Part shown: one piece after another, positions 1 through 10,226 of the stretch
Layout: each line of letters starts with the position of its first letter
Position numbering within the stretch: position 1 is the stretch's first letter
From: Takakia lepidozioides
Lineage: Eukaryota > Streptophyta > Takakiopsida > Takakiales > Takakiaceae
Reading direction: 5' to 3'
Assembly: GCA_030704615.1 (NCBI GenBank)
Contig: CM060733.1
Coordinates: 41,914,001-41,974,000 of the forward strand
Length of the DNA stretch: 60,000 bases
Program-made: the position numbers and the translations under genes
The notes under the pieces: generated by a model
What the model was told of the DNA's origin: nothing
Seen by the model: only the letters and a program-made list of their open reading frames with translations
The model's database searches: none

Positions 1-736
1 GCGCCATACACACCAGAAGGCGGCACCGCTTCCTCTTGCACAGAAAGCCAAGCCAGATCCCTCAACGTCACTCTTTAAGGCAAGCTGATTCCCTTACAAA
101 GTGATCTGGTCCTACAGCTCAAAAACAGACAGCAGCTACAAGATTTGATCACTGACAACCTGAGGCGATAATACACACCAGCCTGCATTTCTCATCCCCC
201 AACACCTGCTGAGCCACTCCATCTCCTCATTAATGTGCTCACAAATACCATGGCGACAGCAGTGGTGCACCGCCCTTATCACAAACCCGATCCCTCAGGT
301 TTGATCATTGCTTACGAAGAAGGCGGCACCGCTTCTTCTTGCACAGAAAGCCAAGCAGGAGCTCTTAACATTTCTCTTAAAAGCAAGCTGATACCCTTTG
401 CGTAGGTGGAACCTTCTCAGATATCCTGTGCTGTCAACACCACTGCAGCAGCTGCGAAAAGATCCACGCACTCTTCCCCTTCGAATTTCACATCCCGCTT
501 CTAGGGTTCAACATCATGGATGAAAATCATTCATCCTAGGGATGAAAAAGGTGCATGTCATAACTTAGCCATATTTTGTTCTTGGCAGATAAATAGCATA
601 GTCCTTCCATGGAATTACCTCAAGTTATGGTCAATTCCTCCCCTTCATTAGCACGAAGGGTACTCCCTTTGTAGTAGTGCCGAAACCTGATGCCAAACAC
701 AAACTTGAGATTTTTACTCCCTGCATTCACACTACA
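1..736 (-). repeat. 3' LTR of element A, cut by window start
   Basis: Positions 1-736 repeat 8916-9651 with one visible mismatch (T at 670, C at 9585), so these are two LTR copies of one minus-strand element. The right end reads ..ACTACA, the CA end expected of an LTR; after it the copies diverge (TATG here, CTTCC at 9652). The rest of this LTR lies left of the window. An internal imperfect duplication is visible, with the same CGGCACCGCTT-centred block near 20-100 and near 320-400. One difference in 736 bp implies a recent insertion. Confidence 0.93.
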
Positions 737-747
737 TATGTAGTGTG

Positions 748-759
748 TCTCCTTTTTTT
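748..759 (-). other. Polypurine tract of element A
   Basis: On the minus strand this reads seven A followed by GGAGA, between the gag-pol stop codon and the 3' LTR, which is where plus-strand DNA priming starts in LTR retrotransposons. It overlaps the stop codon (TAA, 758-760). Eleven bases separate it from the inferred LTR end. That is slightly far for a classical PPT, so the exact priming point is uncertain. Confidence 0.6.
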
Positions 760-3700
760 AAGTGTCAGGGTCCTCACTGACCACCTTTAACGGCTGAACA
801 CCTATTGGTGGTATGAAGGGTTTTAAATCCCTCCTACTTCTTACCCATTCCTTGTCTGCTCCATCTCTCAACCTGCATCTTCGTGCAGCTTCTCCAGTCT
901 TGGTTGTGCTTCCTGCGTCCTTGTATCCCAAAAAGTCATAGGGTCCCTCCCATGGAGATGTCATGGAAGACCTCTTTCCAGGTCTCAACATCATTACCTT
1001 GCTGTTCTCCATCAACGTGCAGTAAGTATGCCCTGTTTGATGCCTTCTTTCATAATCTCTTGCCTGTTGACGCTGCCCTTTCTTCACACTCTTTCGCAGC
1101 TTTGCCTTCATCTCTGTGAGAAGCTGGATTTTCTGCTGCATCATAAGTGTGACTTCTGCTACAGATCCATCAGAATTTACTGGTGTTGTAAGAAAATGCA
1201 ACCTGTTGTCAATTCCCAGCCTGGGAATTCTACCAGTAAGTACCTGAAAAGGTGAGAACCCAGTGGAAGCATGGACACCCATTCTGTAACCAAACAGGGC
1301 CTTATAGAGATTCTGATCCCACTCAGTGTCGTTTCCAACTCCTAGGGTGGTGATGCTCTGTTTGATGGACTTAATGACTCTTTCCACCATACCGTTACAC
1401 TGAGGCCAGTAGGGGGCACTATGCTCCCTCTTTATACCGTATTCGTGGCATGTATCTTCAAACTCACCTCCCCACTCTGTGCCATTGTCAGTGAGCAACG
1501 TATGTGGGCAGCCATACCTGTCAATTACTTCTTCCTCAAGAAAGCGGGCAGCAAGGGCTGCTGTATGATCTGCCACTGGTGCAGCTTCTATCCATTTTGA
1601 GAAGTGATCGATTGCCACCAGAAAGTACTGATTGCCCCTGCTGGTTATAGGTAATGGTCCTGCCGTGTCAATTGCAACTCTGAAAAACAGATCCACTACT
1701 GGAATGCTATGAAGTTTTGAGCTACCTGAGCGCAACACTCCGTTCTGTTTGGCCATCTGACATTTACCACAGCCCTTGAGTACTTGCCTGATGAGTTTTG
1801 TTCTATCATGCCAGAAATAACGTCGGCATATCTCCTCTTGTGTTCTTCTGACTCCAAAGTGGCCAGTGGTTTCATGTACTTCAGTGATTATTGCCCCTCT
1901 GTCAGTCTTTGGTGGAACTACCCTTCCATCAAAGTAGACCTCACCTTTGAGATAGGAGTACTGCCTTGCCCGCCTCTTGACTCTCTTGCTCTCCTCCTTT
2001 GTCAGGTAGTCATTGACTTCTCCAAAACATAAGAGGTGCATGACCTCCACATCATCAAGCACATCAGGTTGCCTTTCCTCCCTAACAGCTGCTGTATGAT
2101 GGTCAGAGCTGAGTAGAGAGCTTTTCCCACATCTTTCAGCCTCACGTAATAATGACATCTGAGTAGCTTTGGTGGGTGTGGTCCATGGTACCCAGTCCGC
2201 TTCATCAATCTTGTTGCAAGAAGAAGTGTCTTGTTCTGAACCACTTGTTCCATCACTGTCTGAAGAACAAAACGTCTTGGTGGAACACTCACCCCCCATG
2301 TTTTTCTTGGCTGGGCATTCTGATGAGGAAGTCCCCCGCGTTCTTCTTGTTGTTGGAGTGCTTGTCAAGTGTTGAAGGAATGGTGTCCCTTGCAAGCTTC
2401 CCTTTTCATTGTTCAATCTCTCTTCCACAAGTTCACAGGCTGGATGTACCTCGCTCAGCTGCTTATCACGAGCACAAGATCCTCGGGTAATCACATGGAT
2501 GGTGGGACAAGAGGGCATCAGATGCTCCTTTTCCTTGTTGCTGATTGCAGTAGCCTCTATCCTTCCTGCACCCTTATCCTTCCAAATACCCTCCCTCACC
2601 AGATTGACAGAGCTTGATTGATCAATACCCTTTCCTTGTTTTTTTTTTGTAGCAAAAGTCTGTGCAGCAAAAGTCACCCTCTTTCCTTCTCCATCTGGCA
2701 TTATGCCTGGTTTCAGTTCTCCTTTCAATATGCCATGATCCTTGGTCAACATTCCACCTGTGGAAGATCTTACTATACCCGGAACGAACTCAAATGAAAA
2801 ATCACCAAGTAAGTCTATGCCTATGTGGTGCTCTGAGTATAGCCACCAATATGGATCTAGATCTGTTTCTAAAGAAAAATGACTTCCCAACAGTATTTCC
2901 TTGAAGTGCCAAAGGCCCCATACACATGCATAGTACTCTTCTCTTTTGCAAATCATCTCCCCTTTTTCACTGCTATACCCTACTTGCCTATGAGCTTCTT
3001 CTCTCAACTCCTCCTTCCCCTCCTTAAATTGAAATAATGAAGCATTGATGGCACCCCTATCCCAAGCTAACTTAAGAAGATAGGCTCCATCCCTCTTTCT
3101 CCCTTCTCTTTTCTGACTGTACAGAGAAGTAGAGTATACCTCGATTTCCTCGGTTTCCTCAGCTGGTCCCACTGGATACCTGCTTAGTGCATCTACGTTA
3201 GCATGCCTAGCACCTGCTCTGTGAACAATTTTAAACTCAAAATCTTGTAACATCATGATCCATCTACCCCTGCGTCCATATGCGTCACTTACCGTTGCCA
3301 ACCATTCCAGTGGTTTGTGATCAGTCCTGATTACAAAAGGGGTTCCATACAGGTACTGTCGAAAATGTAATACTCCCCACACCAGTGCATAGCATTCACC
3401 CTCCATAGGGTGATATTTGCGCTGAGCATCAGATAGTACCTTACTGGCGTATGCAATGACCCTCTCCTTTTTATACTCCTTTTGTGACAAGACTGCCCCT
3501 ACTCCTTTGATGGACCAGTCAACATCCAAGACGAACGGTCTTGAGAAATCTGGTCTTGCCAGGATGGGAGCAGTTACCAACTTCACCTGTAAGGTAGAAA
3601 AAGCGTTTTGTGCCTCTGCACTCCAGATAAACTTTACATCCTTCTTGGTTAGAGTGAACAAGGGTACTGCCACTCCAGCATATCCTTTGACATAGGGCCT

Positions 3701-6700
3701 ATAGTACCCTGTCATGCCTAAGTAGCTTTTGAGAGCAGTGTGGTTTTTGGGCAAGGGAAACCTTTCAATAGCAGCTATCTTATCTGGATCAGGCCACGTT
3801 CCTTCTTCAGAGATCACATGCCCAAGGAATACCAACTGTAAGTTGGCAAAGTAACACTTGTCCGGATTGAGCCTAAGATTGGCCTTTCTAACCTTGCTCA
3901 ATACTCTCTTTATATGTCCCACGTGATCTCCCCAGTCCTTGCTATGGATATTGACGTCATCTACAAACACCTTAGCGCAATCTTTGATTTCTTCCTTGAG
4001 CACTCTATTCATTGTTCTCTGAAAGGTAGCAGTGGCATTTTTTAGCCCGAATGGCATGACCAGCCATTCATACAATCCCTTCTTTGTGATCACCGCTGTT
4101 TTGCCTATGTCTCGGTCGTCCATTTTGATCTGCCAAAAACCAGATTGTAAATCCAGCGCAGAAAACCACTTGGCTTTCCCCAACTGGTTTAAAACATCCT
4201 GAATTAATGGCATAGGGTAAGAGTCCCTTCTGGTCAAACGGTTTACTGGCCTAAAATCACCACAAAACCGCTTGGATCCATCCTTTTTTGGTGGAAGGGT
4301 AACTGGACACGACCATTCTGAACTACTCTCTCTCATCTTGCCTTGTGAGATCAAAGTCTCAATTTGTCCTTGGACCTCGTCTTCCTCCCATTCTGATAGG
4401 CGGCTGGGACGACTTCTGCAAGGGGGAAAACCTTGTGTGTCAATTGTGTGTTCTACCTCACTGCAGTATCCCAAGTCAGCCTTGCTAAGAGCAAAGCATT
4501 CCTGGTTTGCTTTCAGCTCTTGCTCAAGCTCTATCCTATGTTCTGGGGCCAGTTCTGGGTTGATGTGCAGTCTGGATTTCAGACTTCTCCAACGACTCTC
4601 CATTTCTTCCTCTTGACTGGGTTCCCAATTCTTTCCCTCCACCTGGCTTACAGAGTTAGCCATTCTCTGTCGTTCCTCTTGTGTGACAACCTGATTCCAA
4701 TCATGGAAGTCATCCTCTATTTCTAGGTTGTTGTTCCCTAGTTCACCATTCCAAGCTTTCTGATAAGCTTCCTGTATTATGGCAGCAGCCATGCTCTTAT
4801 GGGTCTCTTCCTGAAGGAGTTCAGACATCCCTTGGTCCTCGAACAAGTCCTCCCCTAGGTTGACATCGTCTATTATTTCCTCAACATCCCTCAGTGCTGT
4901 TTCTACCTCCTTACTCTCCTCAGAGCCTCCCATCTCCTCATCTTTATCAGATTTAGAGGTGTCAGAACCTGAGGATGCTTCCTCCGTGTCCTCATATTCT
5001 TCCTCTGGTTTTCTTTTCTTCTCCCACAAGCCTAGGTACTGTTCATCTGACGTCAGGGTTAGGACATTACCTGCTGACGTACTGCTTGCATATCTCATTC
5101 TACTCTCGACCCCTCTATGGTAGGCTGTTTTGGTAACTGCAGGCTCATTATAATTGATGGTGTGCAAAGGGAAGTGAGCAAAATCCTTTCCTGGCCCATA
5201 GCGTACGCGAATTGTTTCAGCTTCGGTGTCCACTACAGCGCCAAACTTTTTGAGAAAGTCCAATCCTAGCAGCATGTGATATGTATCCGTGTTCACCACC
5301 ATAAAGGACAAACGATTGGTTAGTTCTCCTACTTTGACCTTGATGTCCTCAAGTCTGCCCATTGCAGTCTCAAGAGCACCTGAGGCTACTCTGTAATTCA
5401 CATCCTTACTAGTAATGACAGATCCCATCAAACCCAGATCCCTGACTGTACTAGCTGATATTACAGAAAGCATGGCACCAGTGTCAATCTGGCCTAATAC
5501 TTGGTAATCTCCCATTGTAATCATTACATGAAGCGCTTTAACCTTACCAGTATAAGCATACGAGATCGTGGGCTCAGCGTGTGCTGAGTACAAAGGCCTT
5601 GGTACATCCTTCACAACTTCTACACTGTGAGTTGTCTCCCTTTGTTGTACCATTGCTCTTTCCACCACTTTGACCAGCCCTTTCAATTTGTCTAGCTCTC
5701 CGGGCACAGTCATGATCAGGTCCATGGGCGACAACGATATTCTCCCTTTGTAGAAGTGGTTCAAGATTCTGGATTTCGTACCTCCTTCTATAGCATTCTT
5801 GAAATTGTTCTTTGGGTAGATTTCACTCTTGGTCTTGCTTGGCTGTTCACTGCTCTCACTATTCCTTTCTGGTGACCCTGTAGGTTCAACAATCGGACTC
5901 TGGACAGGTATGCGTGTCCTTGGAAGTCTGACTTCATTGATACTATTTCGTGACATCAGATCTGTCATCTCTGCGAGTACATCATCCTCATCATCATAGA
6001 ACACGTCTACAAAGTTAGTTCCCGGAGTTCCCATCATAGTTTGGTCGAGTTTTCTACTGCACTCACTCTCCGTATGCCCGAGTAGCTTGCAAAAGTTGCA
6101 TCTCACACCACACATTTCCGTGGAATGCCCGAACCGGTGACATTTGTCACACTTAGCTGGGGTTCTTCCTTCAGGACAATATGCAGCTATGTGACCTTCT
6201 TTGTGACAAACATTACAAAGGCGAACACGAGGTGGTGTTCTAGATCCCGAGCTTTCTCCTATGACTGGTCCCCTATCAAAGTACTTCTGTAGGGTAGTGT
6301 TCAGCTGATCAAGTCTTCTGTCCACAGGGTTGACAAACACAACTGACTCATCTGTATCATCTCCTTCCAATGGTTCTAGAGGTATTTCCCCTAACTTTCC
6401 CAGGCCCCTTTCAATCTCAATGGCTGTGTCAAGTGCTTCCTCTACATCAAGGAAGCGCCTGCCCAGCATTACTCTTGCTATTTCTGGTCTCAAACCTGCT
6501 GCAAATCTACGTCTCTGTTCCAAATCAGACGCCCCACTTCTTATAAATAACCGGTTCAACCTATCGAAGTATGTTTGAACCCTTTGTCTACTCTCCTGTT
6601 TAATGGTATCCATTCTTAGCCTAATTTCTGCCAAGTCAACGATACCAAACTTGGCTGAAATTGCTGCCCTGAAGTCCACCCAGTTGTTTGGTCTAGGGTT

Positions 6701-6877
6701 TTGTTTACGGTACCATTCATCAGCCTTGGCTCTCAGGTTGAGCCTTGCTACCTTGAAAGTCTTGTCCTCATTCAAATCCCTGACATCTGCCTCCATCTGA
6801 ATTCTCTCCAGCCAGTCATTTACATCCTCACTATTCCTACCATGATAAGGCGCATCTATGCTGGTTGGACTGGTCAT
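758..6877 (-). CDS. Ty3/gypsy Gag-Pol polyprotein, element A
   Basis: A single uninterrupted 2039-codon frame encodes a full retrotransposon polyprotein. Residues about 20-200 are a retrotransposon Gag region, followed by three CCHC zinc knuckles near 221-234, 243-256 and 260-273. Retropepsin follows, with Asp-Thr-Gly at about 465-467 and LLGLDFL near 536. An acidic linker (about 630-690) leads to reverse transcriptase with FVDD near residue 972 in place of the commoner YxDD. RNase H lies at about 1114-1234, with a second RNase H-like copy at about 1264-1377. Integrase (about 1660-1830) shows HHCC, DTAGP, TDNGTEW and a final Glu in NGMVERV, then a GPY/F-type end (WEGPYDF, near 1977). Absence of stops and nearly identical LTRs suggest a recently active copy. 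The annotated ATG fits its position 445 bp past the PBS. Confidence 0.95.
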   Translation of the reverse strand: MTSPTSIDAPYHGRNSEDVNDWLERIQMEADVRDLNEDKTFKVARLNLRAKADEWYRKQNPRPNNWVDFRAAISAKFGIVDLAEIRLRMDTIKQESRQRVQTYFDRLNRLFIRSGASDLEQRRRFAAGLRPEIARVMLGRRFLDVEEALDTAIEIERGLGKLGEIPLEPLEGDDTDESVVFVNPVDRRLDQLNTTLQKYFDRGPVIGESSGSRTPPRVRLCNVCHKEGHIAAYCPEGRTPAKCDKCHRFGHSTEMCGVRCNFCKLLGHTESECSRKLDQTMMGTPGTNFVDVFYDDEDDVLAEMTDLMSRNSINEVRLPRTRIPVQSPIVEPTGSPERNSESSEQPSKTKSEIYPKNNFKNAIEGGTKSRILNHFYKGRISLSPMDLIMTVPGELDKLKGLVKVVERAMVQQRETTHSVEVVKDVPRPLYSAHAEPTISYAYTGKVKALHVMITMGDYQVLGQIDTGAMLSVISASTVRDLGLMGSVITSKDVNYRVASGALETAMGRLEDIKVKVGELTNRLSFMVVNTDTYHMLLGLDFLKKFGAVVDTEAETIRVRYGPGKDFAHFPLHTINYNEPAVTKTAYHRGVESRMRYASSTSAGNVLTLTSDEQYLGLWEKKRKPEEEYEDTEEASSGSDTSKSDKDEEMGGSEESKEVETALRDVEEIIDDVNLGEDLFEDQGMSELLQEETHKSMAAAIIQEAYQKAWNGELGNNNLEIEDDFHDWNQVVTQEERQRMANSVSQVEGKNWEPSQEEEMESRWRSLKSRLHINPELAPEHRIELEQELKANQECFALSKADLGYCSEVEHTIDTQGFPPCRSRPSRLSEWEEDEVQGQIETLISQGKMRESSSEWSCPVTLPPKKDGSKRFCGDFRPVNRLTRRDSYPMPLIQDVLNQLGKAKWFSALDLQSGFWQIKMDDRDIGKTAVITKKGLYEWLVMPFGLKNATATFQRTMNRVLKEEIKDCAKVFVDDVNIHSKDWGDHVGHIKRVLSKVRKANLRLNPDKCYFANLQLVFLGHVISEEGTWPDPDKIAAIERFPLPKNHTALKSYLGMTGYYRPYVKGYAGVAVPLFTLTKKDVKFIWSAEAQNAFSTLQVKLVTAPILARPDFSRPFVLDVDWSIKGVGAVLSQKEYKKERVIAYASKVLSDAQRKYHPMEGECYALVWGVLHFRQYLYGTPFVIRTDHKPLEWLATVSDAYGRRGRWIMMLQDFEFKIVHRAGARHANVDALSRYPVGPAEETEEIEVYSTSLYSQKREGRKRDGAYLLKLAWDRGAINASLFQFKEGKEELREEAHRQVGYSSEKGEMICKREEYYACVWGLWHFKEILLGSHFSLETDLDPYWWLYSEHHIGIDLLGDFSFEFVPGIVRSSTGGMLTKDHGILKGELKPGIMPDGEGKRVTFAAQTFATKKKQGKGIDQSSSVNLVREGIWKDKGAGRIEATAISNKEKEHLMPSCPTIHVITRGSCARDKQLSEVHPACELVEERLNNEKGSLQGTPFLQHLTSTPTTRRTRGTSSSECPAKKNMGGECSTKTFCSSDSDGTSGSEQDTSSCNKIDEADWVPWTTPTKATQMSLLREAERCGKSSLLSSDHHTAAVREERQPDVLDDVEVMHLLCFGEVNDYLTKEESKRVKRRARQYSYLKGEVYFDGRVVPPKTDRGAIITEVHETTGHFGVRRTQEEICRRYFWHDRTKLIRQVLKGCGKCQMAKQNGVLRSGSSKLHSIPVVDLFFRVAIDTAGPLPITSRGNQYFLVAIDHFSKWIEAAPVADHTAALAARFLEEEVIDRYGCPHTLLTDNGTEWGGEFEDTCHEYGIKREHSAPYWPQCNGMVERVIKSIKQSITTLGVGNDTEWDQNLYKALFGYRMGVHASTGFSPFQVLTGRIPRLGIDNRLHFLTTPVNSDGSVAEVTLMMQQKIQLLTEMKAKLRKSVKKGQRQQARDYERRHQTGHTYCTLMENSKVMMLRPGKRSSMTSPWEGPYDFLGYKDAGSTTKTGEAARRCRLRDGADKEWVRSRRDLKPFIPPIGVQPLKVVSEDPDT
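2730..3100 (-). other. Second RNase H-like domain inside Gag-Pol A
   Basis: Downstream of the standard gypsy RNase H the polyprotein repeats its architecture. EEYYACVWGLWHFKE aligns with EGECYALVWGVLHFRQ of the first copy, and ETDLDPYWWL aligns with RTDHKPLEWL. A FEFV block then matches FEFKIV. The first acidic position is poorly kept (LAWDRG against LDVDWS) and the final VDALSR motif is replaced. This looks like a tandem duplication whose second copy lost part of its active site, perhaps a structural, connection-like domain. The role is inferred; the internal similarity is directly visible. Confidence 0.7.
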
Positions 6878-7321
6878 CCTTCTATTCTCTAATCAAAGTT
6901 CAAACTGTTTCAACACCTAATTCTGACTCTAATTTTTCCGCAACTCCCTTAATGTTGACCTCTATACCACTCCCACTGTCCATTTCGCAACATCTCTACT
7001 CTACCTCCCCATGTCACCTCTCGTGCCATGGTATTTATCTTCACCCACCTTCCTAACTCTCTTATCCAAAGTGCTATGGTTGTTCTTCCACCAGTATGAA
7101 TCACTCTAAGACATAAATCACCATTGGCTATTCTCCAAGCAGGGTTGAAGAAGTACAAACAAGGGTCTGCGTGTGCATTTGGTGTGCGTCTGCTGAAGCA
7201 AATCAGCACATCTCCAATGCTTGGTTCATCAGGAATCAGTGTGTGGTCTCTTCCTGCCATCAAACCATCCAATACCAGTCAAGATCCCTAGCTAGTAGAA
7301 ATCAAGATTTAACATCCTAAA
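6878..7321 (-). other. Leader of element A with a pre-gag ORF
   Basis: This is the untranslated leader between the primer-binding site and the gag start. It holds a 107-codon ORF (6949-7272, minus) in the sense orientation. Its product is rich in Trp and Arg and matches no family I recognise. The pre-gag ORF of element B1 has a loosely similar run (NPxW, then GR, then an E..W/G..R region), which may be chance. The ORF could be translated, be an upstream regulatory ORF, or be fortuitous. Confidence 0.4.
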
Positions 7322-7333
7322 GCTCTGATACCA
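7322..7333 (-). other. Primer-binding site of element A (initiator tRNA-Met)
   Basis: The minus strand reads TGGTATCAGAGC, exactly complementary to the 3' end of plant initiator tRNA-Met. This site primes minus-strand cDNA synthesis, so the 5' LTR must end just to the right (about 7334-7346). It also fixes the LTR length at about 2.3 kb, although only 736 bp can be compared between copies in this window. Confidence 0.88.
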
Positions 7334-9651
7334 AAAGAAGGGGCGTGAATCCCCTTCTGTGCAAGTCTAGTTGTGCTCTTCCCTAGGTCAATCGGAGGGA
7401 AGGAAAGGAGCTCTCCCTCTCAGCTGATCCAACCATCGTCACTCGGTGTGGGTTTCCATCAGGTCCTTCGTGATCAGAGTTCGCACAATCCTCATCCACG
7501 CCGCAGCGGAAGAGAAGACATGGATGGGGAGTCTGTATTGTTTTCACCCGTGGTTCTACTTCTACACGACATCCTTTCCCTGATACACTGCACCAGCCAT
7601 GTTACCATGCGGTCTTCAGTGATGCAACCAGCCCTACGTCAGTGATGACCACTGCCCTTGTGGGCAGCTCTCTTGGTCAACAATACGTGGAATCCCCTTT
7701 GTAACAAGATCACGATTTGGAAGGCGGCAACGCAGATCTGCCATGAGTTTGCAGGCCCACCAGTTTGGCCCTTCATGGTTTCATGCTTTCTTTATCTTAC
7801 CTCCCCAATCATCCATTCCTCATCATAACCTCTTGCTGGTCAACTCTCTCCCTTGTGTCCTTTTCTCTCTCCCTCTCTCTTTCTTTCAGGATAAGTGGGT
7901 CCTCACTCTTTCCACTGTAACATGCCTATGATGCAATGCAATGCGCATTCAGCCAAGCATCCAGTGCACCCAGCATTGAAATCAACCTTGGTCACACAAG
8001 ATATAATCAACCCTTTTATCAGTCCCTCTCTTGCCAATGACAGATGCTTCACACTCCACTTTTCCCAGGTATAACCATTGCCCAAGACAGCTCTCAACCC
8101 TTCTACAGGTCTCAATTTACACACCCTGACAGCTCTCTTTTTCCCATCAGCTGTGAACCTCAGTGGTTCATGGGCTGAGAGCACTCTGAGAATCAGATCC
8201 AAACCCAAACAGATGCTGGTTTTTCTGCCCCATCCACATCATCCCTTCTTGTTGTTTCCAAACAGTTCTATCTAACCCTCTCTGGTTTCCTCTACCTACT
8301 AAGCTAGTTCCACATTGGCTGCAATGTGTCAACATCCCAGGCTAGATTGTTTGTACAAGCTCATGACGTTGAAACAAGGAACAAGAATACAACAACAGTA
8401 ACCATTCTGTCCCAGCAACGAGTCTACCCTGTTTCCATTCATTTTCCTACTGTACAATGTAATAGCAGGTGCATCCATCTCCAGCCCATCCTGATTTGAA
8501 GTCCAGTGTCTTCATTCCATTTACAAAGCTCTTTTTCTTCCTCACATGTCAGTGTCTCTTACTACATACAAGAGACAGTTCAAACTTCACAAAGCGATTT
8601 CTAAGCAACCAAAAACCCAAAAAAGGGGGGCCAACACTCCTCAAACTTATCTGTCTTATACTCCTTGAAGTGGTGGGTCTGCCTGTCAAGAAGGCACCTT
8701 ATCCTCTCCCTCGTCAGCCATCTCCGACGTTTCTTCTTATCGTGATTCCAGTCCTCATTAAGGCATGACGGCTCTGCTTCAGCTGCTGGCACATCCTTGT
8801 GCCTGCCAACCTCTACCCTATCCTTCTACATGTGCATTTCCTCCCTATGAGGTGATCTGGTCCTACAGCCCTTAAGACAGAGAGCAGATACATAACTTAT
8901 TTATAGATAGCTTAAGCGCCATACACACCAGAAGGCGGCACCGCTTCCTCTTGCACAGAAAGCCAAGCCAGATCCCTCAACGTCACTCTTTAAGGCAAGC
9001 TGATTCCCTTACAAAGTGATCTGGTCCTACAGCTCAAAAACAGACAGCAGCTACAAGATTTGATCACTGACAACCTGAGGCGATAATACACACCAGCCTG
9101 CATTTCTCATCCCCCAACACCTGCTGAGCCACTCCATCTCCTCATTAATGTGCTCACAAATACCATGGCGACAGCAGTGGTGCACCGCCCTTATCACAAA
9201 CCCGATCCCTCAGGTTTGATCATTGCTTACGAAGAAGGCGGCACCGCTTCTTCTTGCACAGAAAGCCAAGCAGGAGCTCTTAACATTTCTCTTAAAAGCA
9301 AGCTGATACCCTTTGCGTAGGTGGAACCTTCTCAGATATCCTGTGCTGTCAACACCACTGCAGCAGCTGCGAAAAGATCCACGCACTCTTCCCCTTCGAA
9401 TTTCACATCCCGCTTCTAGGGTTCAACATCATGGATGAAAATCATTCATCCTAGGGATGAAAAAGGTGCATGTCATAACTTAGCCATATTTTGTTCTTGG
9501 CAGATAAATAGCATAGTCCTTCCATGGAATTACCTCAAGTTATGGTCAATTCCTCCCCTTCATTAGCACGAAGGGTACTCCCTTCGTAGTAGTGCCGAAA
9601 CCTGATGCCAAACACAAACTTGAGATTTTTACTCCCTGCATTCACACTACA
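7334..9651 (-). repeat. 5' LTR of element A
   Basis: The outer end at 9651 is defined by the repeat shared with 1-736 and by the terminal CA. The inner end is inferred from the PBS at 7322-7333; a TG at about 7345 is a candidate terminus. The LTR is about 2.3 kb and has no credible gene. Imperfect subrepeats occur: a block starting TGATCTGGTCCTACAGC near 8854 and again near 9019, and a CGGCACCGCTT block near 8936 and 9239. These lie around the putative promoter and may carry regulatory sites. Confidence 0.85.
8898..8905 (-). promoter_or_regulatory. Putative TATA box of LTR A
   Basis: The minus strand reads TATAAATA about 750 bp into the LTR, directed towards gag-pol. If used, transcription would start near 8870, giving a U3 of roughly 780 bp and a long R-U5. 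It is flanked by the LTR subrepeats. Assigned from the motif and its position only. Confidence 0.5.
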
Positions 9652-10226
9652 CTTCCAATTCTCAATTGGATTACTGGCATAGAATCATCAAAGTCCATGA
9701 TTGGTTCTCGCCCTTCCGGCTTCACATTATAACTGGTCACCTTGCTGTTCAGGTCTGTGTTTCCTGTCTCTTGGGCAATTCGATTGATTGCTTGATACAG
9801 CCTGTGCCTACAATAAGGTGCCACAGCTAATAGCTGTCCAATGGTAATTTCTGCTTTGGTCTGACATATTACTGCAGCCAAAGTCTCTTCATTACTTTGC
9901 ATGTCTGCATCTTTTTTTTTCCTTTCTTCCTCACTCCCTTCTTTTTCTCCATCCGAATCAGAGGAATCTGCCACAGGAATATCAGTACTCTTTTGCATTT
10001 CCCTTATAGTATCTGCCACTTCCTTGTGCAGTTCCTTCTCATCTTTCCAAGTCTTTTCATCTTTAGGCATATCATTGCCACTTCCAGTCTCATCTTCTTC
10101 CTCTTCTACTGGAGGTATTAGTTTGGCTTTACTTCTTGTTACTATCATTGTACTTACTTCTGGTACAACACATGGCCTAACCATGTGAGCTGCCACCACT
10201 GGGCCCTCATTCACAGGAGCTCTCAT
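9652..10226 (-). pseudogene. B1 gag-protease linker, truncated by element A
   Basis: This minus-strand frame continues the gag reading frame from the third zinc knuckle. It encodes an acidic segment and ends at IQLRIGS, where element A begins. The homologous B4 frame (59211-59956) goes on into a retropepsin with LIDGGSG, so only the N-terminal flank of protease remains here. The polyprotein is cut by an insertion, so no functional product is expected from this half. Confidence 0.85.
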
